The notes: generated from the letters alone by a model not told the origin. 64,000 nt of DNA from Gordonia hirsuta DSM 44140 = NBRC 16056 (GCF_000333015.1 NZ_BANT01000014.1:1-64000); one strand, 5' to 3'. Shown: positions 1-7,906, counted from the first letter of the stretch. Numbers and translations are program-made.

Positions 1-31
1 GTGCCCGCCACCGGTTGACGGTGGCGGGCAC
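1..31. terminator. perfect 12-bp hairpin, probable terminator
   Basis: Arms at 1-12 and 20-31 are exact reverse complements around a 7-base loop. It lies 32 bases beyond the stop codon of the Clp N-domain gene and so is placed to end that transcript. It could equally serve a gene left of the window. A T-tract cannot be judged because the window ends. Confidence 0.75.
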
Positions 32-62
32 TCGAGGTTTGCGGTCTTCGTCGATCGCCGGA

Positions 63-935
63 TCAGGCGGTGGCCGGTGCCTCGGGCAAGGCTGCCAGCA
101 CCGCGTTCCGCAGGGCATCGGCGGTGGTCGCCGATTCGATCAGTGCGGTCGAGGCCGGGTCACCCACGTCGAGGATCCCCAGTAGCAGGTACTCGGGCCG
201 GATCGACTGGTCACCGCGTTCGCGGGCGAGTTCCATCGCCGCACGCACGGCTTCGCGGGTCGACGACCCCATCCGGGCACGGGCACCCCGGCCGCGCGGT
301 CCGCGCCGGCCGCGACCGCCCTCCCAGGGGCCGCCACCGTCCGGACCGGCACCGTCCGGACCGGCACCCGGCCCCCCGGGGCCGAAGCCTTCCGGACCGA
401 AGCCTTCGGGACCGAAGCCACCGCGTCCGCGGCCACGACCGCGGCCGTGACCCCGTCGGCGCCGGTGCCGCTGACCGTGGTCGCCGTCGTGCTCCGGACC
501 GCAGACCGGCTCATGATCGCGGTGATGCCCCCGCCCCCGCCCCCGTCCGCGGCCCCGACCACGCTCGGGCCGTTCGCCCCAGTCGTCGGCCAGGTCCTCA
601 GCGAAGTGGTCGTTGACGGCTGAGCGCACCCTGTCCAGGTCGATACCGATGGCGGCCAGTGCCGCGCGGTCGGCCTCGTACCGGTCGGCGGCGGTGGCCT
701 CGTCGGCATCGTCGACGCTGTCGCCGTGTTCGGCGTGGAAGGCCCGCACACTCTCCCGTGCCCCTTCCAAGGTCAGGCCCTGCTCACCAAACAACGCGAA
801 CAGCGGACTGCGCGCATTACCGAGTATGCCGAGGATCAGGTGGTCGTTGCCCAAACCCCGATGTCCGAGGTCGTCAGCTTCCTGCGTCGCGAACATCATC
901 ACGACGCGGTCGTCTGCATTGAAACGGTCAAACAT
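63..935 (-). CDS. duplicated Clp N-domain protein with Arg/Gly-rich linker (ClpC2-like)
   Basis: 290-residue protein with two Clp repeat (ClpC N-domain) halves, residues about 1-112 and 222-285, and no AAA+ module, so it cannot be an unfoldase. They are joined by a linker (about 121-218) very rich in Arg, Gly and His, with GRGRGR runs and GFGPE repeats. ATG at 935 is chosen for its upstream GAAAGGA ribosome site and because the domain starts there (MFDRF). It overlaps the stop of the upstream HTH gene by 8 bp (ATGTTTGA), so translation is probably coupled. Known: mycobacterial ClpC2 carries an N-terminal HTH plus ClpC-type N-domains and can bind ClpC1 N-domain ligands (from memory). Inferred: adaptor, decoy or stress sensor for ClpC1. 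The linker is unusual. Confidence 0.85.
   Translation of the reverse strand: MFDRFNADDRVVMMFATQEADDLGHRGLGNDHLILGILGNARSPLFALFGEQGLTLEGARESVRAFHAEHGDSVDDADEATAADRYEADRAALAAIGIDLDRVRSAVNDHFAEDLADDWGERPERGRGRGRGRGRGHHRDHEPVCGPEHDGDHGQRHRRRRGHGRGRGRGRGGFGPEGFGPEGFGPGGPGAGPDGAGPDGGGPWEGGRGRRGPRGRGARARMGSSTREAVRAAMELARERGDQSIRPEYLLLGILDVGDPASTALIESATTADALRNAVLAALPEAPATA
344..428. repeat. 15-bp tandem repeats coding the linker
   Basis: Two copies of a 15-bp unit (ACCGTCCGGACCGGC-like) are followed by three copies of GAAGCCTTCCGGACC-like units at 384-398, 399-413 and 414-428, the last diverged. They encode the GPD and GFGPE repeats of the linker. Being in frame, they allow length variation without loss of the second Clp repeat. 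Confidence 0.75.
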
Positions 936-1260
936 GATTGCCGTCCTTTCCGGCCTCGTCGGCCGAATCGGTTCCGCGTGCCGCCGCACCCTTGTCTGGG
1001 CGGGCGCCCTCGCGGAACGAGTGCTTCTGATGCACGGCCTGCCGGCTGACCTGAAGGACCTCGGCGATCGCCTGCCAGCTCCACCCGTGGGAGCGGGCGT
1101 TGGCGACCTGAACGTCCTCCAGACGGTCGGCAAGAGTCCTCAATGCCCGAATCGCGGCCAGCCCCACTCCGGGGTCGCTGCTGGCGGCGGCTCCTGCGAC
1201 CTGATCGCCACCGGAAGCTCCGTCGTTCGGATCGATTGTCGGTTTCCCTTCGTCGTGCAT
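928..1260 (-). CDS. HTH regulator, partner of Clp N-domain protein
   Basis: 110-residue protein. Residues about 34-82 hold a helical segment followed by a helix-turn-helix (W-S-W-Q-A-I-A-E-V-L-Q-V-S-R-Q-A-V, about 60-76). This resembles the N-terminal DNA-binding segment of mycobacterial ClpC2 (pattern S-W-x-x-I-G-x-x-x-G-V-T-K-Q-A-A, from memory). The tail is charged and probably disordered. The gene starts at ATG 1260, six bases after a TAACCT -10 element, so the message is probably leaderless. Two 18-bp palindromes cover its -35 and -10, making autorepression the simplest hypothesis. Its end overlaps the start of the Clp N-domain gene by 8 bp. Confidence 0.8.
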   Translation of the reverse strand: MHDEGKPTIDPNDGASGGDQVAGAAASSDPGVGLAAIRALRTLADRLEDVQVANARSHGWSWQAIAEVLQVSRQAVHQKHSFREGARPDKGAAARGTDSADEAGKDGNHV

Positions 1261-1262
1261 GA

Positions 1263-1308
1263 TGTCAGGTTATCTTGACACTTACCGTGTTGTCAACATT
1301 TATTGACA
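1263..1308. promoter_or_regulatory. tandem 18-bp palindromic operators over the HTH promoter
   Basis: Two inverted repeats share one architecture: TGTCAG-N6-TTGACA at 1263-1280 and TGTCAA-N6-TTGACA at 1291-1308, with centres 28 bp apart. On the minus strand the inner arm of the second forms a consensus -35 (TTGACA, 1296-1291). An 18-base spacer leads to TAACCT (1272-1267), inside the first palindrome. A dimer on each site would block both promoter elements. The sites may also affect the rightward gene starting at 1401. Confidence 0.75.
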
Positions 1309-1400
1309 CTACGCGGTGGTGTGCGCTCCGAAGCGGGTCGTCTGGAAGAATCCCCTTCGCCCCATCCCTTCTCGCCCGTTCCACAGCCGGAGTCGTATCG

Positions 1401-2399
1401 ATGCGCTTCAACCCCCCGCCGAACTGGCCACCCGTGCCGCCGGGCTGGACGCCACCCTCGGGATGGAAGCCCGACCCCGCGTGGGGACCGCCGCCGCACG
1501 GCTGGCCGCTCTGGCTGCCCGAAACGCCCGCATCGCAGTCGGGTCCGACCGACCACGCAGCGGCTGGCGAGAAGAAGACCGGCACCGCGCCGCACCCCCA
1601 CCCGGATCCGGCAACGCCGGCGAAGAAGCCCAAGCGAGTCGGCCGCTGGGGGAAGGCCACTCGGAAGGCCGTCGAGAACCCCCTGTGGACCACCCTCGGC
1701 GCCCTCGTGGGCATCGTCGGCCTGGTGGTCTCGGTGATCCAGATCTACCAGGCGATGCAGACGCCGCCGGTCGACCTCGAGGTCGCCTCCATCACCCTCG
1801 ACGGCGAGCAGACGATCCCGGCCCACCTCCTCGGCGGCCGGACTGCCGGGAACGGTTCGGTCGGAGCGACACCGATCGATCTGACCCTGCAGAACAAGGG
1901 GGGCGAACCGTCGCTCATCACCCGGATCGACGCGACCGTTGTCTTCTTCGAACAGCTGCGGGACTGCACGGCCGCCCCGGCGACCCCCGCACGCGCCGCC
2001 GGCCAGTACCAGCTGAAGATCCCGATGACGGACACCGCACCGTCGTCCAAAACCTTCTCGAACGAGATCCGCTTCGAGGTGAAACCCGATGCGGCCGACC
2101 GCATGGTCCTGACCATCGGACCGGAACAGCAACCCGCCTTCGCCATCCAGCCGATGGTGATGTCGGTGAAACTGGCTCTGATCCACGACCACAACCAGAC
2201 CAAGGAGATCGGCACCGTCTCCCTGGTCACGACCGTCGCCGCCACCAACGCCCAGATCGGCGGAACCCCGGCGACCGCGGCCGGCCGCCAGTGCGCCAAG
2301 GAGAACCTGGAGCAGCTAGACACCATGTTCGCGATCCAGGCCACCCGCTCCCGGGTGCTCGACGAGTTACGCTCGGCCTACCAGGCCGCAGCAGGCTGA
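1401..2399 (+). CDS. Pro/Trp-rich single-pass membrane protein, paralogue 1
   Basis: 332 residues. The first about 45 residues repeat P-P-x-W and G-W-x-P-x motifs (start MRFNPPPNWPP), a Pro/Trp-rich cytoplasmic tail common in actinobacterial membrane proteins. A Lys/Arg-rich stretch, one membrane helix (around GALVGIVGLVVSVIQIY) and an exported domain of about 200 residues follow. Two cysteines (LRDC and GRQC) could form a disulfide. ATG 1401 is chosen because the next gene begins with the same peptide; a CGGAG ribosome site lies 8 bases upstream. Function unknown. The outer domain looks beta-rich, but no family is recognised. Confidence 0.8.
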   Translation: MRFNPPPNWPPVPPGWTPPSGWKPDPAWGPPPHGWPLWLPETPASQSGPTDHAAAGEKKTGTAPHPHPDPATPAKKPKRVGRWGKATRKAVENPLWTTLGALVGIVGLVVSVIQIYQAMQTPPVDLEVASITLDGEQTIPAHLLGGRTAGNGSVGATPIDLTLQNKGGEPSLITRIDATVVFFEQLRDCTAAPATPARAAGQYQLKIPMTDTAPSSKTFSNEIRFEVKPDAADRMVLTIGPEQQPAFAIQPMVMSVKLALIHDHNQTKEIGTVSLVTTVAATNAQIGGTPATAAGRQCAKENLEQLDTMFAIQATRSRVLDELRSAYQAAAG

Positions 2400-2428
2400 C
2401 CCCGAACCGACCGAAGCCAGGACGAACG

Positions 2429-3400
2429 ATGCGTTTCAACCCGCCGCCCAACTGGCCACCGCCCCCGGAACCGGGATGGCAGCCACCACCCGGCTGGCGA
2501 CCCGATCCCCGCTGGGGTCCCCCGCCGACCGGCTGGCCACTGTGGATGCACGACGTTCCCGCACCCCAGCAAACACCGGCCTCGCCGCAGCCACCTCATG
2601 TACCCCGGCCGGAAGCGCGAGCACGACTCACCGGTGCACTCACAAGCCGCGCGTGGATCTCCGTCGCCGCCGTGGTGAGCGCGCTGTCCCTGGTCGTGGC
2701 CAGCTGGGTCTACTTCGGGGGCGGACCGGGCACGACGAACGGCGGTCTCGAAGTCGCCGCCGTTTCTATGGACTCGGTCGTCGAAATTCCTGCGACGACC
2801 CGCAGCACTGCCACACGCGGGGAAAACGCACCGATCAGCACTCCGCAGAAGACCGTGCCGGTGGACATCACCCTGAAGAACACCTGCTCGATGCCCATCA
2901 TCGTCAAAGAGATCCGCGGGGAGGTGTTGCACTTCGCGGAGCTTCCCGATTGCGGACGCTTCGGTGGCGGCCCCGCGGTACTCTCCGCCTCGTTCGGTCT
3001 CGTCATCCCCACGACTTTCCGGGACGACGCAAGAAAGCCGACCACCACGCAGATCGCCATGCCCGCCGACTTCGTCGTCGAACCGGGGTCCGTAGGCCGG
3101 ATGGAAGTGACCTTCGGCCCAGAGACTCAGAACTCTTCGTTCGTCAAACCGAACATCATGGCTGTGAAGATCAGCCTCGTCCCCGATGTCGGCGAGCCGT
3201 TGCTGATCGGTACCGCCGGCGGGGTCAGCCAGGTCCAAGATGTCGTGCACATGGCCGAGCACGAGTCCTACTTCGCCCGCCCCCAACCGGCGGACTGCAA
3301 CCGGGCGAATCTTCGCGAGGTACTCAAAGTCACCCGGTCGTCCGATGTCCGATCCCCCTATCTGACCCAGATGGAGAAGATCTACGCCAAATACGCCTGA
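2429..3400 (+). CDS. Pro/Trp-rich single-pass membrane protein, paralogue 2
   Basis: 323 residues, tandem paralogue of the preceding gene, 29 bases downstream with an AGGACG ribosome site. It shares the N-terminal Pro/Trp block (MRFNPPPNWPPPPEPGW), a single membrane helix (around SVAAVVSALSLVVASWVYF) and the outer-domain landmarks L-E-V-A-x-x-S/T-x-D, V-D-I-T-L-K-N and the late Cys (ADCN against GRQC). It has one extra Cys (KNTC). The paralogues have diverged strongly outside the N-terminus. Both are probably transcribed together. No known family is recognised; a role at the cell surface is inferred from topology only. Confidence 0.8.
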   Translation: MRFNPPPNWPPPPEPGWQPPPGWRPDPRWGPPPTGWPLWMHDVPAPQQTPASPQPPHVPRPEARARLTGALTSRAWISVAAVVSALSLVVASWVYFGGGPGTTNGGLEVAAVSMDSVVEIPATTRSTATRGENAPISTPQKTVPVDITLKNTCSMPIIVKEIRGEVLHFAELPDCGRFGGGPAVLSASFGLVIPTTFRDDARKPTTTQIAMPADFVVEPGSVGRMEVTFGPETQNSSFVKPNIMAVKISLVPDVGEPLLIGTAGGVSQVQDVVHMAEHESYFARPQPADCNRANLREVLKVTRSSDVRSPYLTQMEKIYAKYA

Positions 3401-3495
3401 ACCACTGCACGCGCATGATCCTCATCGAGGCGCGGCGTGCGGCAGGTGGCGTTCGCGTCGCGACGTCGGCATCGTGGCGCGGCGATCGTCCGCGG

Positions 3496-6039
3496 CTACT
3501 CCGACAGGATGGACTCGGTGATGTTCATCCGCGACGCCCGCACCGCCGGCACCAGCGCACCGAACAGACACAGCGCGGCCGCGGCCACCACATATCCGGT
3601 CGACGACCACAGCGGCCGGTAGAGGATGTCGATCGACGTCGTCTCGGTGAGGATCTTGTCGGCCAGATAGTGCAGCCCGCTGCCCATCACGATGCCGACC
3701 ACCGCACCGACGATCGCCACCGACCCGGCCTCAGCGAGCACCATCCGGACGACGAACCGCCGCGAGGCGCCCATCGCCCGCAGTACCCCGAGTTCGCGTC
3801 GGCGCTCGAGCACCGACAGCAGCAACGTATTGAGCAACGCGATCGCGGCGGCGGCAGCCACGATCCACTGGATCGCAACGGTGAAGGCGCCCGCCTGCTC
3901 GACGGTGCTCTGCGTCGCCTGCAGCGCCGCGTTGCCGGTGTAGACGTAGACCGGGCGGTTGCCCGCGCCCGGGTACTCTGCAGCGATCTCGGCCAGGTCG
4001 TGCTGGACCTGAGCCAGATCGGCTCCGGGCGCGGTGAAGATCTGCAGGTAGGTCTGCCCCGGCCGCTTGAACCACTCCGCCATCAGGTCCGCCGAGATCG
4101 CGCCGGTCCCCGAATCGATGGTCACGTAGTTCACCGTGTCGCGCACCACGAGCTCGTGATAGCCGGTCGGCGTGGCCAGTCGCAGGGTGTCGCCGGTTCG
4201 CACACCCAGCGTCCGCGCCAGAACCCGCGACAACAGGATCCCGTCTCCGTCGAGCGTCTGGGCCGCCGCCTCCGGGGTCGCCTTCTTCAGGAACGGTGCC
4301 GCCGCGCCCGGTTCCAGACCCTGCAGCATCGCTCGCGCATCACCGATGTTGACAGCGGCCCACTGGCCCCCGGCGATCCGCTCGACACCGGGAACCTCGG
4401 CCGCGCGTTCGGCGATCTCGGGGTTCAGCACCGGCCCGACAGGAATATCGTCTTCGGCGCGGGCGGAGACGTAGATGTCCGGGTCGCTGAGCCCGTCGAG
4501 AGAGTTGGCGATCGAGTCGACCATATTGCTCAACGCTCCGGAGGTGCCGATGCCGACGGCGATGGCCACCCCGACGGTCATCACCGTGGCCCAGACCCGG
4601 CGCGGAGCGCGGTCGCTGTTGATCGCGGCCAGCCGGCCCGGACCACCGAACCGCCGGGACACCACGACCACCGCGCGCACCAGCGCCACCGTGATGCCGA
4701 AACACACCAGGATCGCGCCGATCGAGTAGACGGCCCCCGCCAGCAACGCCGGGCGGCCCTCGACGGTGCCGACCATGACGACCGCGCCGATCACCAGCGC
4801 CACACCCGCGATGCCGGTCAGCCACAGCAGCATCCGCTGCGGCGGCTGTGCGTCGGAGGCCTCCCCCGGCACCATGGCCTCGACGGGTGCCACCGCGAAG
4901 ACCGACCGTGCCGCCAAAGCCGTCGCCGCCACACAGGCCAGTACGCACGCGATCACCGCCAGCGGAGCGGCATAGCCGGGTAGATGGTAGGAGACCTCCA
5001 GGGCGGTCGAGCCGACGGTGGACGGCAGTCGTCCCACCGCCCAGCGGCCGGCGACGATCCCCACCGGAACGCCGATCAGACCACCGACGAGACCGAAGAT
5101 CGTGGCTTCGGCGAGCAGATCGGTCACCAGGTGCCGGCGCCGGGCACCCAGCGCCCGGATCATCGCCAGCGACTGGCGGCGCGAGGCGACCGCCATGTTC
5201 ATCGTGTTGAACACCAGGAACGCGGCGATCACCAACGAGACCATCGAGACCAGGAGCGTCGAGTCGCGGGTCACCGCGCTGGCCACCTCGGATTGGCGCA
5301 CGCGGAAATCCGGGTCCACGACGCTCGCCCGGCCGTCGACCACTTGATCGACCTGCCGGCGCAGTTCGGCGTCGGAGACCTGCCCGTTGGGCACGATCAT
5401 GATCGAATCGACGGCGCGGCCGTCGGGCCCGTCCAGCCCGGCCAGTTCTTGCGCCAGCGTCAGATACGCGAAGATGAACCGTCCCCCGTTGAGGACGTCG
5501 GTGGCCGGGTCGTCGATCACCTCGAGCACCTGGACCTGGCGGCCGGCCACGTCGACGGTCTGCCCCTTGGTCAATCCGGTGCCCGCTCCGGCGAAGATGC
5601 CGTCGCGCAGCCGCTCCATATCGATCGGCTGATCGGCGCCGGCCGCCGCCGACCGCAGTTGCGGCGACAACGCCCCGACACGTGCATCCGAGCCCAGCAG
5701 GGTGGTCTGCGTCCCGTCGAGCAGGACCACGCCGCGCACCAGCGGCACGACCGCCTTGGCGCCGGTGACGTCGCTGCGGAGCTGGCCGATCAGGTCTGCC
5801 TCGACCCCGGTGTCGGCGATCGCGGCCACTTCCAAGGTGGCGTCGCCGGAGATGGCGGCATTGAATTTGCGGACCGTCTCAGTCATCGAGCCGTACGCAC
5901 CCAGGACCGCGATCAGCAGCCCGGAGGCGACGATCACCACGATCAGCGAGGTGATCACGCGCAGGCGATGGCTCGCCAGTTCACGCAGGTTCAGGATCCG
6001 TACGCGGGTCAGACCCGCGCCGAGGGCACCCAGATTCAC
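3496..6039 (-). CDS. FtsX-type ABC transporter permease (MacB/LolC-like)
   Basis: About 847 residues with two FtsX repeats. There is an N-terminal membrane helix, a large outer domain, a first membrane cluster ending in ARSVFAVAPVEAM, a central helix bundle, a second outer domain, and a C-terminal FtsX cluster (LNTLLLSVLERRRELGVLRAMGASRR). R-A-M-G-A-S-R-R and the equivalent R-A-L-G-A-R-R-R are coupling-helix signatures of this family. I prefer GTG 6039, preceded by GAAGGCGG and 10 bases after the ATPase stop. ATG 6075 would overlap the ATPase gene by 26 bp and lacks a good ribosome site. It forms an exporter with the adjacent ATPase; substrate unknown (lipid, lipoprotein or peptide are family precedents). 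Confidence 0.9.
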   Translation of the reverse strand: MNLGALGAGLTRVRILNLRELASHRLRVITSLIVVIVASGLLIAVLGAYGSMTETVRKFNAAISGDATLEVAAIADTGVEADLIGQLRSDVTGAKAVVPLVRGVVLLDGTQTTLLGSDARVGALSPQLRSAAAGADQPIDMERLRDGIFAGAGTGLTKGQTVDVAGRQVQVLEVIDDPATDVLNGGRFIFAYLTLAQELAGLDGPDGRAVDSIMIVPNGQVSDAELRRQVDQVVDGRASVVDPDFRVRQSEVASAVTRDSTLLVSMVSLVIAAFLVFNTMNMAVASRRQSLAMIRALGARRRHLVTDLLAEATIFGLVGGLIGVPVGIVAGRWAVGRLPSTVGSTALEVSYHLPGYAAPLAVIACVLACVAATALAARSVFAVAPVEAMVPGEASDAQPPQRMLLWLTGIAGVALVIGAVVMVGTVEGRPALLAGAVYSIGAILVCFGITVALVRAVVVVSRRFGGPGRLAAINSDRAPRRVWATVMTVGVAIAVGIGTSGALSNMVDSIANSLDGLSDPDIYVSARAEDDIPVGPVLNPEIAERAAEVPGVERIAGGQWAAVNIGDARAMLQGLEPGAAAPFLKKATPEAAAQTLDGDGILLSRVLARTLGVRTGDTLRLATPTGYHELVVRDTVNYVTIDSGTGAISADLMAEWFKRPGQTYLQIFTAPGADLAQVQHDLAEIAAEYPGAGNRPVYVYTGNAALQATQSTVEQAGAFTVAIQWIVAAAAAIALLNTLLLSVLERRRELGVLRAMGASRRFVVRMVLAEAGSVAIVGAVVGIVMGSGLHYLADKILTETTSIDILYRPLWSSTGYVVAAAALCLFGALVPAVRASRMNITESILSE

Positions 6040-6049
6040 CGGCCCGCCT

Positions 6050-6913
6050 TCACTGCGCCCGATGGCGGCCGCCATCGCCGACCCGCGGTATCGGCCCGGT
6101 CATCCAGAGCGCTCCGGGCACCGGGCGAGCGGAGGGCCGGCCCGGGATGGGCGGGGGTCCGGGGATCTCCGGCCGCGACGGCGGTGCCTGTCCTGCGGTC
6201 GGCGCCTGCGGTTCTCGGCCGGCCGCAGCGACGTTGCCCGGGTCGTGAATCTTGCCGTCTCGCACCGTGATCACCCGGTCGCTGAAATCGGCGGCGTCAT
6301 CGGCGTGGGTCACCATCAGCACCAGCCGGTCGGGTTCGTCGTGGGCCACCTCGGCCAGCAGCGCCAGCACGTCGGCGCCGGTCTTGGAGTCCAGGTTGCC
6401 GGTGGGTTCATCGGCCAGCAGGATCTTCGGATCCATGATCAGGCTGCGGGCGATCGCCACCCGCTGCATCTGCCCGCCGGACAGTTCGGAGGGCCGGTGG
6501 TCGATCCGGTTGCCCAGCCCGACCCGCTCCATCAGCTCCACCGCGCGCGGTTTGGCCGAGCCCAGCGACTTGGAGTCCAGCAGCATCGGCAGTGCGACGT
6601 TCTCCCACGCCGACAGCGTCGGCACCAGGTTGAAGAACTGGAAGATGAAACCGACCCGGTGGCGCCGGAACGAGGAGGCCGCATCGTCGTCGAGAGTGCC
6701 CAGATCGACACCGTCGACGGTGATCGTGCCGGACGTCGGAGTGTCCAGGGCGCCCAGGATGTGCAGCAGCGTCGATTTACCGGCGCCGGAGGGACCGATC
6801 ACCGAGACGAACTGCCCGCCGTCGAGCGTCAGACTGGCGCCGTCGAGGGCGCGGACGCGTTCCTCTCCCATCCGGTATTCGCGGACCAGATCCCGGGCCT
6901 CCACCAGCGCCAT
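6050..6913 (-). CDS. ABC transporter ATP-binding protein (LolD/MacB type)
   Basis: 287 residues. Walker A GPSGAGKST is near residue 40, followed by the Q-loop (FQFFNLVPTLSAWENV), signature LSGGQMQR, Walker B ILLADEPTGNLDS and H-loop VTHADD. The E-P-T-G-N-L-D-S wording and short length mark the MacB/LolD/FtsE class that drives FtsX-type permeases, as its neighbour is. The last about 50 residues are Pro-rich and probably disordered, unlike the compact E. coli LolD. It follows the DUF4229 gene by 6 bp and precedes the permease, so all three likely form one transcript. Confidence 0.93.
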   Translation of the reverse strand: MALVEARDLVREYRMGEERVRALDGASLTLDGGQFVSVIGPSGAGKSTLLHILGALDTPTSGTITVDGVDLGTLDDDAASSFRRHRVGFIFQFFNLVPTLSAWENVALPMLLDSKSLGSAKPRAVELMERVGLGNRIDHRPSELSGGQMQRVAIARSLIMDPKILLADEPTGNLDSKTGADVLALLAEVAHDEPDRLVLMVTHADDAADFSDRVITVRDGKIHDPGNVAAAGREPQAPTAGQAPPSRPEIPGPPPIPGRPSARPVPGALWMTGPIPRVGDGGRHRAQ

Positions 6914-6919
6914 GTCCGG

Positions 6920-7240
6920 CTACTCCTGATCGCCGCGAAGCCGAGCGTGCAGATCCTCGCGGCGGGCGGCGCGGTCGGCGTCGAGCAGGGAGATCTGCTC
7001 GTTGACCTTCAGTCGCACCGACTTGAACAGGAACATACCGATCGGCAGGGCGATGACCACACCGAACAGTGCGGCCGCCAGCAGCGGGACGGTCACCCCG
7101 AACAGGTAACCGATTCCCATGATGAGAGCCGCCACCACCACCACCAGCCCCATGCGTACGAGGGTGTACAGCGCCACCCAGCCGGTGAGGGAGGCTGCGG
7201 TGGCCTTCTTCTCTGCTGATCCGCCCAGGTCATCAGTCAT
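6920..7240 (-). CDS. DUF4229 membrane protein
   Basis: 106 residues with two or three hydrophobic segments (LYTLVRMGLVVVVAALIMGIGY and VTVPLLAAALFGVVIALPIGMF) and a charged C-terminal helix (VNEQISLLDADRAARREDLHARL). This is the layout of the actinobacterial DUF4229 family. TAGGCT lies six bases upstream of ATG 7240, so the operon probably starts as a leaderless mRNA here. Function unknown; its place ahead of the ABC exporter suggests an accessory role. Confidence 0.85.
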   Translation of the reverse strand: MTDDLGGSAEKKATAASLTGWVALYTLVRMGLVVVVAALIMGIGYLFGVTVPLLAAALFGVVIALPIGMFLFKSVRLKVNEQISLLDADRAARREDLHARLRGDQE

Positions 7241-7353
7241 GGGGACAGCCTACGTCCTCGCCGAAAACCGCCGACACCGTACCGGGGCATCTCCGGGGCC
7301 CCTTCACCCCCGCCGGAACCGGACGAGACCGGCATTACCGACTCTTTACCGTT

Positions 7354-7385
7354 ACCTGACCATTCGAGCACCTGACGGTTCGGGG
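7354..7385. promoter_or_regulatory. adjacent 16-bp direct repeats upstream of bldC
   Basis: ACCTGACCATTCGAGC (7354-7369) is followed without a gap by ACCTGACGGTTCGGGG (7370-7385), 12 of 16 identical, ending 50 bases before the bldC start. BldC proteins are known to bind direct repeats head-to-tail, so an autoregulatory site is possible. No binding evidence exists in the sequence itself. Confidence 0.45.
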
Positions 7386-7435
7386 TGTATGGATGGAATC
7401 GTCCGATCCGGGACGACGCACCGAGTGGAGGAAGC

Positions 7436-7642
7436 ATGACAACGACCCCCGAGGCCGCAACCATCACCCCGAGCATGGCTCGCCAGCACAATCTGACGCC
7501 GGGCCAGGTCGCCGAGATGTTCAACGTGAATCCGAAGACCGTCGCACGCTGGGCCAGTACCGGCGTCCTACCGTCGATCCGGACCCCCGGTGGACACCGC
7601 CGGTTCCGCGAAGCCGACGTGGTGGCGCTGCTCAACCGCTGA
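7436..7642 (+). CDS. bldC: BldC-like MerR-type winged-helix regulator
   Basis: 68 residues, the same length as Streptomyces BldC. It has the characteristic wing-helix signature L-T-P-G-Q-V-A-E-M-F-x-V-x-P-K-T-V-A-R-W and T-P-G-G-H-R-R-F-R-E-A-D-V. ATG 7436 follows a strong GGAGG ribosome site. The family binds DNA direct repeats as cooperative multimers and controls development in Streptomyces. Its job in unicellular relatives is not established. It is transcribed alone or with the small membrane gene 111 bases downstream. Direct repeats upstream may be its own site. Confidence 0.9.
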   Translation: MTTTPEAATITPSMARQHNLTPGQVAEMFNVNPKTVARWASTGVLPSIRTPGGHRRFREADVVALLNR

Positions 7643-7753
7643 CCGGTGTCCGGCGGATGATCGGTGGCCGGCGACCGACCCGTCGCACGACGGTGCTCGG
7701 CGGACGGCACCGAACCCGGCGGTGCCGCCGAGTGCGCCGGGTACCGTGGAGCC

Positions 7754-7906
7754 ATGGCCTACCTGTACTTGCTGATCATCCTCGTCGCGGTTGGATTCGT
7801 GGTGTGGAAGATCTCGCAGGCCCCGAAGAACCCGCCCGCACCCACCTCCCGGCGAGATGCGCCGCGCGGACCCGATGACGACCCGGAGTTCCTGCGCCGC
7901 CTCTGA
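7754..7906 (+). CDS. small single-pass membrane protein
   Basis: 50 residues: an N-terminal membrane helix (YLYLLIILVAVGFVVWKI), then a Pro-rich basic stretch and an acidic tail ending DPEFLRRL. TACCGT lies six bases before ATG 7754, the spacing of leaderless genes here. The GGAGCC between them could also serve as a weak ribosome site. A strong terminator hairpin follows 24 bases after the stop, which supports a real short transcript. Function unknown. Confidence 0.7.
   Translation: MAYLYLLIILVAVGFVVWKISQAPKNPPAPTSRRDAPRGPDDDPEFLRRL

Noticed and set aside
936-1133. N-terminal extension of the Clp N-domain protein to position 1133
   Set aside because: Arg/Ser/Pro-rich translation antiparallel in character to real protein; it is the HTH gene read in another frame, and the domain begins at 935.
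2476-4983. 835-codon plus-strand frame over the second Pro/Trp paralogue and the permease gene
   Set aside because: Runs through two real genes in other frames with Arg-rich, feature-less translation.
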